Assembly (NCBI RefSeq): GCF_003576645.1
Contig: NC_044923.1
Location: 20,093,771-20,157,770, forward strand
DNA from: Ipomoea triloba
Lineage: Eukaryota; Streptophyta; Magnoliopsida; Solanales; Convolvulaceae
DNA length: 64,000 nt
Direction of reading: 5' to 3'
The translations under genes and the position numbers were made by a program. This document shows, in pieces, positions 35,526 through 46,690 of this stretch. Position 1 is the stretch's first letter. Each line of letters opens with the position of its first letter. Below the pieces are notes generated by a model. It was given only the letters and a program-made list of their open reading frames with translations, was not told the origin of the DNA and made no database searches.

Positions 35526-35844
35526 TGTAACACCCCGGGCCGGCTTGGCTTGCCGTACATCTGGAGGAGTTACCGCTACACCTAGAACGAGTTCTATCTT
35601 CTTTTGATAGACTCCACTCTAGGTGCACAGGCTAAACGGAAACTTTTACTTAACAACAACAACCACCCATCATAATATAATATATATATATATCTACATT
35701 TATATATACATAAGTTTGCCCATCGGGCCAAAATATAAGTTAAAGGTCATCCACGACCCGACTAGTTGAGTTAGCCACCAATAAGGCTACAAAAGGCATT
35801 TACACAAAAGAATCTTCCCCAAAGCATCTTCCAAGACGTAATAC

Positions 35845-36270
35845 CTAGTCTATCCTGCGGTACACCGGACCTGTGAACTCGCCCCAGACTAAATGCCACT
35901 CCCCTTCAAACCATGTGAAATGGTCTAGGAAGCGAGAGGTGGTATTAACCATAGACCATTCGTCCCAATACTCTGGTGAACCGGGGTTCCATGGGTAGGG
36001 GTAATACACAATAAACTCTAATGGGTCACTTCCGGTCAACACCTCAAGGGGATAAAAACCATAGGAGGCCTGAACATCTGGGCCATCTTGGACAAAAGGA
36101 AAACTATCTGCAACTAGAGAGCTGGCTGGAGCGAGCGGAGCATAAGCCGGCGCATATGGGTCGGTACCTATCATCAACTGTACATAGTCATCGTAATCCA
36201 TGCTATGACACTCATACTCCAGCGAACTTGGAGAGTTCGCCGCACTACAAGAACTTACGCTAGATTGCAT
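35845..36270 (-). CDS. LTR-encoded small protein, intact copy (unknown family)
   Basis: 141 codons from an ATG that sits directly after the acceptor-like TTACCTACAG (minus strand). I do not recognise it. The N-terminal third is Ser-rich, then comes MDYDDY.QLMIGTDPYAPAY, a short variable Pro/Ala part, and a conserved C-terminal block with FYPLEVLTGSDPLEF, YPYPW, YWDEWSMV, FLDHFTWF, GEWHLVWG and VYRR. It is acidic and very rich in Trp, Tyr and Phe, with no signal peptide or membrane segment. Over the last 71 codons it is 50/71 identical to the copy at 46171-46641, without indels, and 24 of the 50 identical residues use a different codon. It has no stop in frame. It lies inside an LTR, antisense to nothing recognisable; expression would come from the LTR promoter after splicing (inference). 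Confidence 0.7.
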   Translation of the reverse strand: MQSSVSSCSAANSPSSLEYECHSMDYDDYVQLMIGTDPYAPAYAPLAPASSLVADSFPFVQDGPDVQASYGFYPLEVLTGSDPLEFIVYYPYPWNPGSPEYWDEWSMVNTTSRFLDHFTWFEGEWHLVWGEFTGPVYRRID

Positions 36271-36796
36271 CTGTAGGTAACACAATGAAGTGTAGTTAGC
36301 GCGACGGCTAAGTAAGGGGATCCGTGGGTCACCCAAAATTAAATAAAGGTTTTTACAAAGCAGGTATTTAAAAACCTTTATTACCCTTACTCTACATTGA
36401 TACTTTACTTGCAAACGAGTCATCAAATATAGTTTGCACAAGTAATAAACAAGAGTTGAAAAATAATCTAAGTTCTTTTGATAAGTGATTGCTTACCAAG
36501 AAATGTATTATTCGACGCATCAATAATCATCTACGCATATAAGCAAGTAGTGGAAAATTATGAGCTTCACGTTTAATCACAACCATGTACTTGAAAAATC
36601 TTCCTCACAGGGAAATTCCACCAACTTTTATCTCAAATAGGGTTCACCGACACCCTTTTTCGCTTATACAATCATCACATCCCTCTTTAGCGTAGCTACA
36701 GAGTAACTACATTTTCATACCAAATTTTTCACTTAGTTTCTTTGTAGAAAGCGTGAGGCCTTTGGAGTATTCTCTTAACTCCCTCTCTGACCACTT

Positions 36797-39699
36797 TTTT
36801 TATTATTTATTTTTTATGCACTTATTTTTTTTTAATTTTTCTTTTAATTTTTTTTTAAAAAAAAGGGAGGCCGAAGCCTTACAAACGCCTTAGGTCCAAA
36901 AGTGACCTAAGGCTCACATATCTGAGGCCCAAAGGCCTTACAAAACATCAAAGGGCCATAAGGCCTAACAAAACCAAATGGGCCAAAGCCCTAAAACTCC
37001 TAAAAGCACCTAGCTAAACAAATAAAGGCCCAATAGGCAAAAGTTTTATAAAGTAGATAAGCCCAAGTCCATTCGGCCATAGAGCTCATCCATCAAATCC
37101 ATATAACCATTTTATCATTTAATCCTCCAGCCCAGCAGTAGAATTACCCCTTTAGACTCCAATCAGGCCCATTCACTATTTTCAACATAGCCCAAATTCA
37201 ATTTTAATTTCATTTGCATCATTTGATTCACAAACTTTGTGAGCCCAAACTTAATTCTACCCAGAGGCCCATTCGGCCATCAACTCCATCAATTCCCAAG
37301 ACTTTCATAACCATACAACCCAACTCCTCCAATTAATTCCAAATTTCCACCTAACCATTCCAGTAACACCATACAAACTATTGCCCACTCCCTTTATATC
37401 ACACGGCCCAGAGCCAATTAACAATCCAACATCCAGCAGCTCTTCATCTTTTCCCAGAGCTTAATCAGAATAATTCCACACAGCAAACACTGCCCCACCA
37501 TTTCTCAAATGAGCCTGCTACCATTCCTATATACCAATTCTCCTCATTTTTATTTCAATCAAACCATAGAGCTCATTCAAAATAAGCCTACATCACCCCT
37601 TTCCAATCAAATGCATCCTCAATCCAGTAAACATAAATAGGATCCACAATGCATCCCTCAGTATTCAAAGTGCAGCAGCCAAGAAAGAACAGCAGCAGTA
37701 AAATGCATACTCCTAGTAGTATTCAAATCATTCAAGCCAATCAAAAACAGCAGTTAAACCCTTATAATGCAATCATAACTGCATTATAAACCTGCAGCAG
37801 CCTACTACATCATCAACCAGCAGAACATCATCACAAAATGCATGCTCCAAACAGCCATCAATAAACTTTCAATACATCATTGATTCGGAGAGCACAGTAT
37901 ATAGCATATAGGAACAGACCACAATAGCAGCAAGCCTACTGTTAGCATCAGTAACATCATATTTCACTAGCTCATTATGCATTTAAATCAACCAACAACT
38001 CCAGAGACTACATTTTATTTTCCAGTCCAAACTGCCCAACACCACCTACTTCCAACGCCTTCTCCAATCATTTTCCTATCTCAAACCAAACCTGCTCCAA
38101 GACAATTGACACAGTTCTCTCCCTATTCCCTCATAGTTTGACCTTAGCTGAGATCCTAATTCCTCCCCTGCATTCAAGATACCCCCTGCAGCACTAGCAT
38201 TTGCAATTTCTATTAAAATGATGCATGCCTTTTTTGCCATATCAGCCTCACTTTCTAAATGAACTCTACGCCTAACATCATAAACTGCACTCATATATGA
38301 TGCAATCACCTTCATAGCCTCCACCATGAATTCCATCACCGCACCCTCCCTTTGCATCAACTCCGCCATCACCTCAAACCATTCTTGTCTACAAGCATCC
38401 TCATCTTCCAAGTTCTCACCATACTCACCACCCTTATTCCCACACACCACCTCCTCATTCACACAAGCTTCATCCTCATTCTCAATCACCTCCTCATTCA
38501 TTTCCCTAGAGCCATTACAATGCAGCTCCCTTAACTCTATACCAGCTTGTATAATCTTTTCCCATTTTTTCCAAAAAATTAAGGCAGCTTTACAAACCAA
38601 TTTGTCATCCAAATCATCTCTAGACTGTCCCAACTCTTCTAAGGCCTCTTCAAATAATTCTAGAACTTCCTCATAAGCCTCATCAACTACCCCAACCAAA
38701 TCCTCATCATATCCCATTTTTTCTTTTAAATCTTCTATCCATTTTTCAAGACCATCTAGTTTCTCTTCATCATCATAATCCAATGCAAGAATCTGCAAAG
38801 CATTCCCTACCCGAAAACCCCTCCTTTTCCTTCTCCTTCTACCCTTGCTTCCACCACTCGACCCACCCTCAATTATCTCACAACCAGAATGTTCCTTTGA
38901 ATTCACCGGAGCATTTGCACAATCAGTTGGCATGGCTGTATTCTTAGCTGCAACCATTGGCATGCCCCTAACCTCAATAGTAGGCACCACCCCTTGTTCT
39001 TTAATTACTTTATCTGCAGCATCCTCAATTATGTCTACAGCAACCTCAAGCACTGCATCACCTACAAATTGATCAATACTAATCCCTTTACGAGCCATAT
39101 CCTCCAGTGCCTCTGCTACAACAGCCGGCTCTCCAATTTTCATAGAGACCTTCTCACAAACAGGTGGTGTGCACCTATCACTATTCAGATCAGCAGGCTC
39201 ATCAGCCTTGTCAGACCTAGCTACTGAAGCATTCTTCTCTCCAACCCCATTCCGACAAGCAGGTAGAATGTTGCATTCAACGTTGAGATTCTCAAGGTCC
39301 TCAACCACCTCCTCCACTGGCCTCTCACTAGCCTCCCCTACCCTCGGCCTTGTGATCTGCCTCCTACAATTACTCAAGCCATGCCCTATTCGACAACACA
39401 GAGCAGTATTACGGCACAAAATCATAAAATACCTGCTGCCAAAAGCCTTTCCCATCTCCCCCTACCGCAATCCAGAGACGCCTTATTAGAGGCTTACGCA
39501 AGTCAATTTCCACCCTCACAGATGCAACATTTGGCCTAGCTCGCCTTTCCGTAGCCATGTCCAACGCTAACAATTTCCCAATTGGACAGCAGATTCTATT
39601 TAACATACATAGATCAAATAGATGAAAGGGGAGGTTAGGAAGACGGAGCCATACCGGAACCATAGGTGAATCACGCCACGGCCTCCAATCCGGAAACCA
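36797..39699 (-). mobile_element. LINE-like retroposon with ORF1 only, minus strand
   Basis: Flanked by a 15-bp duplication CCTCTCTGACCACTT (36782-36796 and 39700-39714), with an A-rich tail on the minus strand at its left end (36797-36860). It carries an ORF1-type protein followed by about 1.2 kb of non-coding 3' sequence. No endonuclease or reverse transcriptase is present. The 5' end is truncated inside the ORF. Confidence 0.85.
38076..39698 (-). pseudogene. LINE ORF1-like protein (DUF4283 plus zinc knuckle), 5'-truncated
   Basis: The minus-strand reading starts at the insertion edge with WFPDWRPWRDSPMVPVWLRL, a typical plant LINE/DUF4283 segment, and runs to about 39420. There a frameshift is needed to reach the zinc-knuckle-like LCCRIGHGLSNC. 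From there 459 codons are open to the stop at 38076. The long C-terminal part has a basic stretch GRRRRKRRGF (possible nuclear localisation) and then an acidic, helical region. In LINEs this type of protein binds RNA. The second frame is strikingly long and free of stops. Confidence 0.7.
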
Positions 39700-39714
39700 C
39701 CTCTCTGACCACTT

Positions 39715-39927
39715 GGATCATAGAACTCGGGTTCAGTGGTCATCCCCCGGTCTAACATTGATCCCCTGGACATAAGGTTCGTTAGAATGATCCCTAGCTG
39801 GCCCTACTAGGTCCATAAAAACGACACCTACCCGGACTTCCTAGAGTAACTATACTTTAAGTGTGCACACCCCCGCAGGAATTCCTCATCCTAACGAGTT
39901 ATATAGTACTCGGCGAATAGACTTCGT
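39715..39927 (-). repeat. Distal part of LTR B up to the Gypsy A insertion
   Basis: Matches 45447-45680 in reverse. It ends at ...AATAGACTTCG, where the TGTAATACCCCG start of element A follows. The uninterrupted site (ACTTCGCTCCTTCCG) can be read in LTR C at 63148-63165. Confidence 0.85.
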
Positions 39928-41013
39928 GTAATACCCCGAAATATTTTCTTCAAAAAAAAAAAGGGGAGGTTTAAATTTTATTTTATTGGCATGCTTGAGA
40001 TATGATTCATAGATATTTAAAATAATTTTTGCTAGTTAGAATAGTTGTTAATAAGCTGCGATCATACGTGCCGGTCACGAACCGTAAAAATTTTAGGAGC
40101 TGGTGTTCGGACCCGTTTGTCCTAGGAAATGGATTATTAGACACCATATTGTTATTCTTGAATTTCCTATTTAATTAAATTAGCCCATAGGCAGTGAAAA
40201 TTTATTTTGATCGTAGCATCGCTAAATTTCGCGGTGTACCGAACCTAGCCCAATTTTAAGTTTCAGTCTGGGATAAATTTTTGGTTTCGAAAATTATTTG
40301 ATTTAAATTATTTTCTACCAAGAATTCATCTGTTTTAATCCCGATCAGTCTAGCTAAGATATATTTCAAGATCAAACCATAGGAAAGTGACACTTGTCAC
40401 AATTATTTACCACATGTTGGTGTGGACTAGTCAACCAAGTGAGATCCAAATATAAAGCCATTTTTTCCCCTTTCCCCTTCATTTGGACGAAAAAACATAA
40501 GGAGAAGAGAGAGAGAGATCATTTTTTCCTCCATTAAAGCTTCACCTTCCATATCCAAAGTTTCTTCTTAAGTCTCAAGCTTTTCGGTAAAACTTTAATT
40601 TTATTCGGTAGAAAGCTTTATTTTCCTTCCTAGACCTTGAATCTAAGCTTAGTTTCTTAATATTTGATGTTATGATGTTAATTTTTCTCCTAGGGTTTTG
40701 AGTAAAAATTTGGGAAAAAGTCCAAGACTTACTTCTACGGTGTTAGTAAACTTTCTCGAGGTAAGGAATCCCTTAAGTAGGTTAAGGTCACTTGAAATTG
40801 GATAATTGATTGTTTGGTTGGAATATGGTGAGATTTAGGTGGAAATCTTGTGTACATGATTGTATGTATAATATATATGAAATTGTATTTTGCATAATAT
40901 ATAGGAATAAATTGTTGAGTTGAGGAGATGTGGTAGTTAATATGCAAAAATATCTAAATTAGAGAGGCTAAGTGTATTATATAATATATGTATGTATGTA
41001 TAAGTATGGTATG

Positions 41014-41070
<57 letters not shown>

Positions 41071-42315
41071 GTGTGATGTATGTATATATGTAAACCGTAT
41101 ATATGTACATATATGTGTATAAATATGGGTATGTATGTATAATTAAAATAAAGTGTGGTATTATGTACATATACATATATGGAATATATATGTTAACCTT
41201 GTATACCTATACGTATGAGTATTGTGGAAATTATACTATGAATATGGGTAGTATGTGAACTTTTATGTGAGTATGCCTAAATTGGGTGAGGCGTTATGTT
41301 GATTGCCTATATACATATATGAAATATTATGTACATATGTGATGTGATAATGAAATAATGTGGGATGGTTACACTTTATTACCCCGGTGTACGGTAATTA
41401 GTATACTATTAAAATGTTTTGAGAAATAAAACTTTTGGACAAAGTTAAGAGTGTTTAATGTTTTCAAGTTGGAACTTGGTTTTTTGGAATATGTCCAAAA
41501 AGAAATTTTTGACTCAAGAAAGATGAGGAAGAAGGGAAATTGTTTTCAAACCCTTAGTTTCTAGTAATAATGAGGANAATTTTTGGTTTCGAAAATTATT
41601 TGATTTAAATTATTTTCTACCAAGAATTCATCTGTTTTAATCCCGATCAGTCTAGCTAAGATATATTTCAAGATCAAACCATAGGAAAGTGACACTTGTC
41701 ACAATTATTTACCACATGTTGGTGTGGACTAGTCAACCAAGTGAGATCCAAATATAAAGCCATTTTTTCCCCTTTCCCCTTCATTTGGACGAAAAAACAT
41801 AAGGAGAAGAGAGAGAGAGATCATTTTTTCCTCCATTAAAGCTTCACCTTCCATATCCAAAGTTTCTTCTTAAGTCTCAAGCTTTTCGGTAAAACTTTAA
41901 TTTTATTCGGTAGAAAGCTTTATTTTCCTTCCTAGACCTTGAATCTAAGCTTAGTTTCTTAATATTTGATGTTATGATGTTAATTTTTCTCCTAGGGTTT
42001 TGAGTAAAAATTTGGGAAAAAGTCCAAGACTTACTTCTACGGTGTTAGTAAACTTTCTCGAGGTAAGGAATCCCTTAAGTAGGTTAAGGTCACTTGAAAT
42101 TGGATAATTGATTGTTTGGTTGGAATATGGTGAGATTTAGGTGGAAATCTTGTGTACATGATTGTATGTATAATATATATGAAATTGTATTTTGCATAAT
42201 ATATAGGAATAAATTGTTGAGTTGAGGAGATGTGGTAGTTAATATGCAAAAATATCTAAATTAGAGAGGCTAAGTGTATTATATAATATATGTATGTATG
42301 TATAAGTATGGTATG

Positions 42316-42372
<57 letters not shown>

Positions 42373-42975
42373 GTGTGATGTATGTATATATGTAAACCGT
42401 ATATATGTACATATATGTGTATAAATATGGGTATGTATGTATAATTAAAATAAAGTGTGGTATTATGTACATATACATATATGGAATATATATGTTAACC
42501 TTGTATACCTATACGTATGAGTATTGTGGAAATTATACTATGAATATGGGTAGTATGTGAACTTTTATGTGAGTATGCCTAAATTGGGTGAGGCGTTATG
42601 TTGATTGCCTATATACATATATGAAATATTATGTACATATGTGATGTGATAATGAAATAATGTGGGATGGTTACACTTTATTACCCCGGTGTACGGTAAT
42701 TAGTATACTATTAAAATGTTTTGAGAAATAAAACTTTTGGACAAAGTTAAGAGTGTTTAATGTTTTCAAGTTGGAACTTGGTTTTTTGGAATATGTCCAA
42801 AAAGAAATTTTTGACTCAAGAAAGATGAGGAAGAAGGGAAATTGTTTTCAAACCCTTAGTTTCTAGTAATAATGAGGACCTTGATTAGCCTTCGGGTGGC
42901 TTAAAGTGCCCTTTGCCCAAGGTTGTTATATTTAGTATGATCATTCATACGGAAGGAGCGAAGTCTATTCGCCGG
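39928..42975 (+). repeat. Copies of the Gypsy A 5' LTR start, probably assembly duplicates
   Basis: 39928-41576 is the LTR from TGTAATACCCCG. After an N at 41577 the sequence repeats 40275-41576 as 41578-42878, then goes on to ...CTATTCGCCGG at 42975 before the N gap. 43561-45350 is again the same as 39790-41576, including the junction with LTR B. One real locus represented more than once is the simplest reading. Confidence 0.8.
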
Positions 42976-43560
42976 NNNNNNNNNNNNNNNNNNNNNNNNN
43001 NNNNNNNNNNNNNNNNNNNNNNNNNNNNNNNNNNNNNNNNNNNNNNNNNNNNNNNNNNNNNNNNNNNNNNNNNNNNNNNNNNNNNNNNNNNNNNNNNNNN
43101 NNNNNNNNNNNNNNNNNNNNNNNNNNNNNNNNNNNNNNNNNNNNNNNNNNNNNNNNNNNNNNNNNNNNNNNNNNNNNNNNNNNNNNNNNNNNNNNNNNNN
43201 NNNNNNNNNNNNNNNNNNNNNNNNNNNNNNNNNNNNNNNNNNNNNNNNNNNNNNNNNNNNNNNNNNNNNNNNNNNNNNNNNNNNNNNNNNNNNNNNNNNN
43301 NNNNNNNNNNNNNNNNNNNNNNNNNNNNNNNNNNNNNNNNNNNNNNNNNNNNNNNNNNNNNNNNNNNNNNNNNNNNNNNNNNNNNNNNNNNNNNNNNNNN
43401 NNNNNNNNNNNNNNNNNNNNNNNNNNNNNNNNNNNNNNNNNNNNNNNNNNNNNNNNNNNNNNNNNNNNNNNNNNNNNNNNNNNNNNNNNNNNNNNNNNNN
43501 NNNNNNNNNNNNNNNNNNNNNNNNNNNNNNNNNNNNNNNNNNNNNNNNNNNNNNNNNNNN
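42976..43560. other. Assembly gap (585 N)
   Basis: Run of N. The long open frames through it on both strands are artefacts. Confidence 1.
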
Positions 43561-44222
43561 AATGATCCCTAGCTGGCCCTACTAGGTCCATAAAAACGAC
43601 ACCTACCCGGACTTCCTAGAGTAACTATACTTTAAGTGTGCACACCCCCGCAGGAATTCCTCATCCTAACGAGTTATATAGTACTCGGCGAATAGACTTC
43701 GTGTAATACCCCGAAATATTTTCTTCAAAAAAAAAAAGGGGAGGTTTAAATTTTATTTTATTGGCATGCTTGAGATATGATTCATAGATATTTAAAATAA
43801 TTTTTGCTAGTTAGAATAGTTGTTAATAAGCTGCGATCATACGTGCCGGTCACGAACCGTAAAAATTTTAGGAGCTGGTGTTCGGACCCGTTTGTCCTAG
43901 GAAATGGATTATTAGACACCATATTGTTATTCTTGAATTTCCTATTTAATTAAATTAGCCCATAGGCAGTGAAAATTTATTTTGATCGTAGCATCGCTAA
44001 ATTTCGCGGTGTACCGAACCTAGCCCAATTTTAAGTTTCAGTCTGGGATAAATTTTTGGTTTCGAAAATTATTTGATTTAAATTATTTTCTACCAAGAAT
44101 TCATCTGTTTTAATCCCGATCAGTCTAGCTAAGATATATTTCAAGATCAAACCATAGGAAAGTGACACTTGTCACAATTATTTACCACATGTTGGTGTGG
44201 ACTAGTCAACCAAGTGAGATCC

Positions 44223-44230
44223 AAATATAA
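44223..44230 (+). promoter_or_regulatory. LTR TATA box
   Basis: AAATATAAAGCC about 520 bases into the LTR, followed by a C/T-rich and then GA-rich leader. It is conserved in the other LTR copies, for example 40448-40456 and 58347-58355, and in the related solo LTR (minus strand near 49850). Confidence 0.65.
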
Positions 44231-44535
44231 AGCCATTTTTTCCCCTTTCCCCTTCATTTGGACGAAAAAACATAAGGAGAAGAGAGAGAGAGATCATTTT
44301 TTCCTCCATTAAAGCTTCACCTTCCATATCCAAAGTTTCTTCTTAAGTCTCAAGCTTTTCGGTAAAACTTTAATTTTATTCGGTAGAAAGCTTTATTTTC
44401 CTTCCTAGACCTTGAATCTAAGCTTAGTTTCTTAATATTTGATGTTATGATGTTAATTTTTCTCCTAGGGTTTTGAGTAAAAATTTGGGAAAAAGTCCAA
44501 GACTTACTTCTACGGTGTTAGTAAACTTTCTCGAG

Positions 44536-44788
44536 GTAAGGAATCCCTTAAGTAGGTTAAGGTCACTTGAAATTGGATAATTGATTGTTTGGTTGGAATA
44601 TGGTGAGATTTAGGTGGAAATCTTGTGTACATGATTGTATGTATAATATATATGAAATTGTATTTTGCATAATATATAGGAATAAATTGTTGAGTTGAGG
44701 AGATGTGGTAGTTAATATGCAAAAATATCTAAATTAGAGAGGCTAAGTGTATTATATAATATATGTATGTATGTATAAGTATGGTATG

Positions 44789-44845
<57 letters not shown>

Positions 44846-46170
44846 GTGTGATGTATGTATATATGTAAACCGTATATATGTACATATATGTGTATAAATA
44901 TGGGTATGTATGTATAATTAAAATAAAGTGTGGTATTATGTACATATACATATATGGAATATATATGTTAACCTTGTATACCTATACGTATGAGTATTGT
45001 GGAAATTATACTATGAATATGGGTAGTATGTGAACTTTTATGTGAGTATGCCTAAATTGGGTGAGGCGTTATGTTGATTGCCTATATACATATATGAAAT
45101 ATTATGTACATATGTGATGTGATAATGAAATAATGTGGGATGGTTACACTTTATTACCCCGGTGTACGGTAATTAGTATACTATTAAAATGTTTTGAGAA
45201 ATAAAACTTTTGGACAAAGTTAAGAGTGTTTAATGTTTTCAAGTTGGAACTTGGTTTTTTGGAATATGTCCAAAAAGAAATTTTTGACTCAAGAAAGATG
45301 AGGAAGAAGGGAAATTGTTTTCAAACCCTTAGTTTCTAGTAATAATGAGGACCTTGATTAGCCTTCGGGTGGCTTAAAGTGCCCTTTGCCCAAGGTTGTT
45401 ATATTTAGTATGATCATTCATACGGAAGGAGCGAAGTCTATTCGCCGGGTACTATATAACTTGTTTGGATGAGGTATTCCTGCGGGGGTGTGCACACTTA
45501 AAGTATAGTTACTCTAGAAAGTCCGGGTAGGTGTCGATTCTATGGACCTAGTAGGGCCAGCTAGGGATCATTTTAACGAACCTTACGTCCAGGGGATCAG
45601 TGTTAGATCGGGTGATGACCACTGAACCCGAGTTCGATGATCCAAGTGGTCAAGAGAGGGAGTCAAGAGAATACTCCAAAGGCCTCACGCTTTCTACAAA
45701 GAAACTAAGTGGAGAATTTCGTATGAAAATGTAGTTACTCTGTAGCTACGCTAAAGAGAGATGTGATGATTGTTTTAGCAAGAAATGGTGTTGATGAATC
45801 CTCTTTGAGAACAAGTTTGTGGAATTTCCTTATGAGGAAGCTTTTCAAGTACAGAGTGGTGATTTAAATGCGAAGTTCATAAAATCTTTCCACTACTTGC
45901 TTACATGCTTAAATGTTTAGTGATGCGTTGAGTAATGTGTTTCTTGTTAAGAAATCCCTTGTCCAAAGATTTTCTATTGTTGTTCCATTCTTGCTTGCGA
46001 GAGCTATACTTGATAACCTATTTGCAGGTTAAGTGTCAATGAGGAGAATGGTAATAAAGGTTTTGTTTAAATATACCTGTTTTGCAAACCTTTATTTAAT
46101 TTTGGGTGACCCATAGATCCCTTACTTAGTCGTCGTGCTAACTACACTTCAATGTGTTTTTATTTAACAG
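44536..46170 (+). other. Predicted LTR intron (1635 bp)
   Basis: The donor is CTCGAG|GTAAGGAATCCC at 44536. The 3' end has CTAAC (GTGCTAACTACAC, about 30 bases upstream), a T-rich stretch and TTTAACAG ending at 46170, directly before the ATG of the LTR ORF. The same CTAAC plus acceptor arrangement is present in LTR B (minus strand, 36271 upward) and in the solo LTR (minus strand near 46930), where the donor AAG|GTAAGGAATTCCC also survives (49552). The (TA)n array lies inside the intron. Prediction from motifs and conservation; no transcript data. Confidence 0.6.
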
Positions 46171-46641
46171 ATGTCATCTAGTGTGGGCTCCTGGAGCCCG
46201 GTGAGCTCAGGGAGCTCATCTGAGTTTACCTTCCCGACTATGGACTATGATGACTACTCCTAGTTTTTGATAGGCGAAGACCCCTATGTTCCTGGCTACG
46301 CTCCTGATCCTCCTGCTCCTCCTTCTCCGCAGTACAGCCCTCTCCCAGCTTACCCATCTACACCCTCTTGCATTCCGGTTCGCAACTTGCAGCCGACCTT
46401 TCTGGATGATGCCCAAGCTAGGCATGGGTTTTATCCCATAGAGGTGTTAGAGGGGAGTGATCCCCTAGAGTTCGTCGTCTTCTATCCCTATCCGTGGGAC
46501 CCCAGTCCTTCGAAGTATTGGGATGAGTGGTCTATGGTGATCACTCCTTGCTACTTTTTGGACCATCTCACCTGGTTTGCGGGTGAGTGGCATCTAGTAT
46601 GGGGAACATACTCCGGAGCGGTGTACCGCCGCTTGGAGTAG
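46171..46641 (+). pseudogene. LTR-encoded small protein, copy A (one in-frame TAG)
   Basis: 156 codons from the ATG after the predicted acceptor, with one TAG at 46261-46263 (codon 31, MDYDDYS*FLIGED). LTR C has CAG (Gln) at this position, so the stop is a C-to-T change. After it the frame is open to the end, with FYPIEVLEGSDPLEF, YPYPW, YWDEWSMV, FLDHLTWF, GEWHLVWG and VYRR. A Pro-rich spacer (about residues 38-70) is longer than in the intact copy at 35845-36270. Acidic and aromatic-rich; function unknown. Confidence 0.7.
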
Positions 46642-46690
46642 ATGGTTGGTTGGGAAGGTTTTGGAAGGACTTGTTTTGTGTAAATATTTT

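Larger units (their letters stand above)
35526..39927 (-). mobile_element. LTR B of a Tekay-like Gypsy family, minus strand, interrupted
   Basis: Starts (plus view) at TGTAACACCCCGGGCC, the U5 end of this LTR family. It contains the LTR ORF, the conserved 3' splice region and the tract that matches 45450-46170 in reverse. It is interrupted by a LINE-like element (36797-39699) and cut at 39927 by insertion of Gypsy element A. No primer-binding site adjoins its U5 end, so it is a 3' LTR or a solo LTR. Confidence 0.8.
43702..46690 (+). repeat. 5' LTR of Gypsy A, first part (continues at 52474-52768)
   Basis: Begins TGTAATACCCCGAAATATTT. It contains a TATA box, a strong donor site, a (TA)n intron-like region, a conserved branch/acceptor region and the LTR ORF. 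It is interrupted at 46690 by a solo LTR with duplication ATTTT and resumes with TTGTAGCCATAGTAAAC after the second ATTTT (50336 and, in the second copy, 52474). Confidence 0.85.

Noticed and set aside
38326..39489. Plus-strand frames of 60-116 codons opposite the LINE ORF1
   Set aside because: They are shadows of the long minus-strand frame.
40735..41176. Antisense frames of 70 and 79 codons repeated at 42037, 44510, 58635 and 59762
   Set aside because: They repeat because the LTR is repeated. They fall in the (TA)n-rich LTR intron on the other strand and have a low-complexity Tyr/Ile composition.
42913..43591. Long open frames on both strands through the N run (also 48139-49143)
   Set aside because: They are open only because N codons cannot be stops; there is no sequence evidence.
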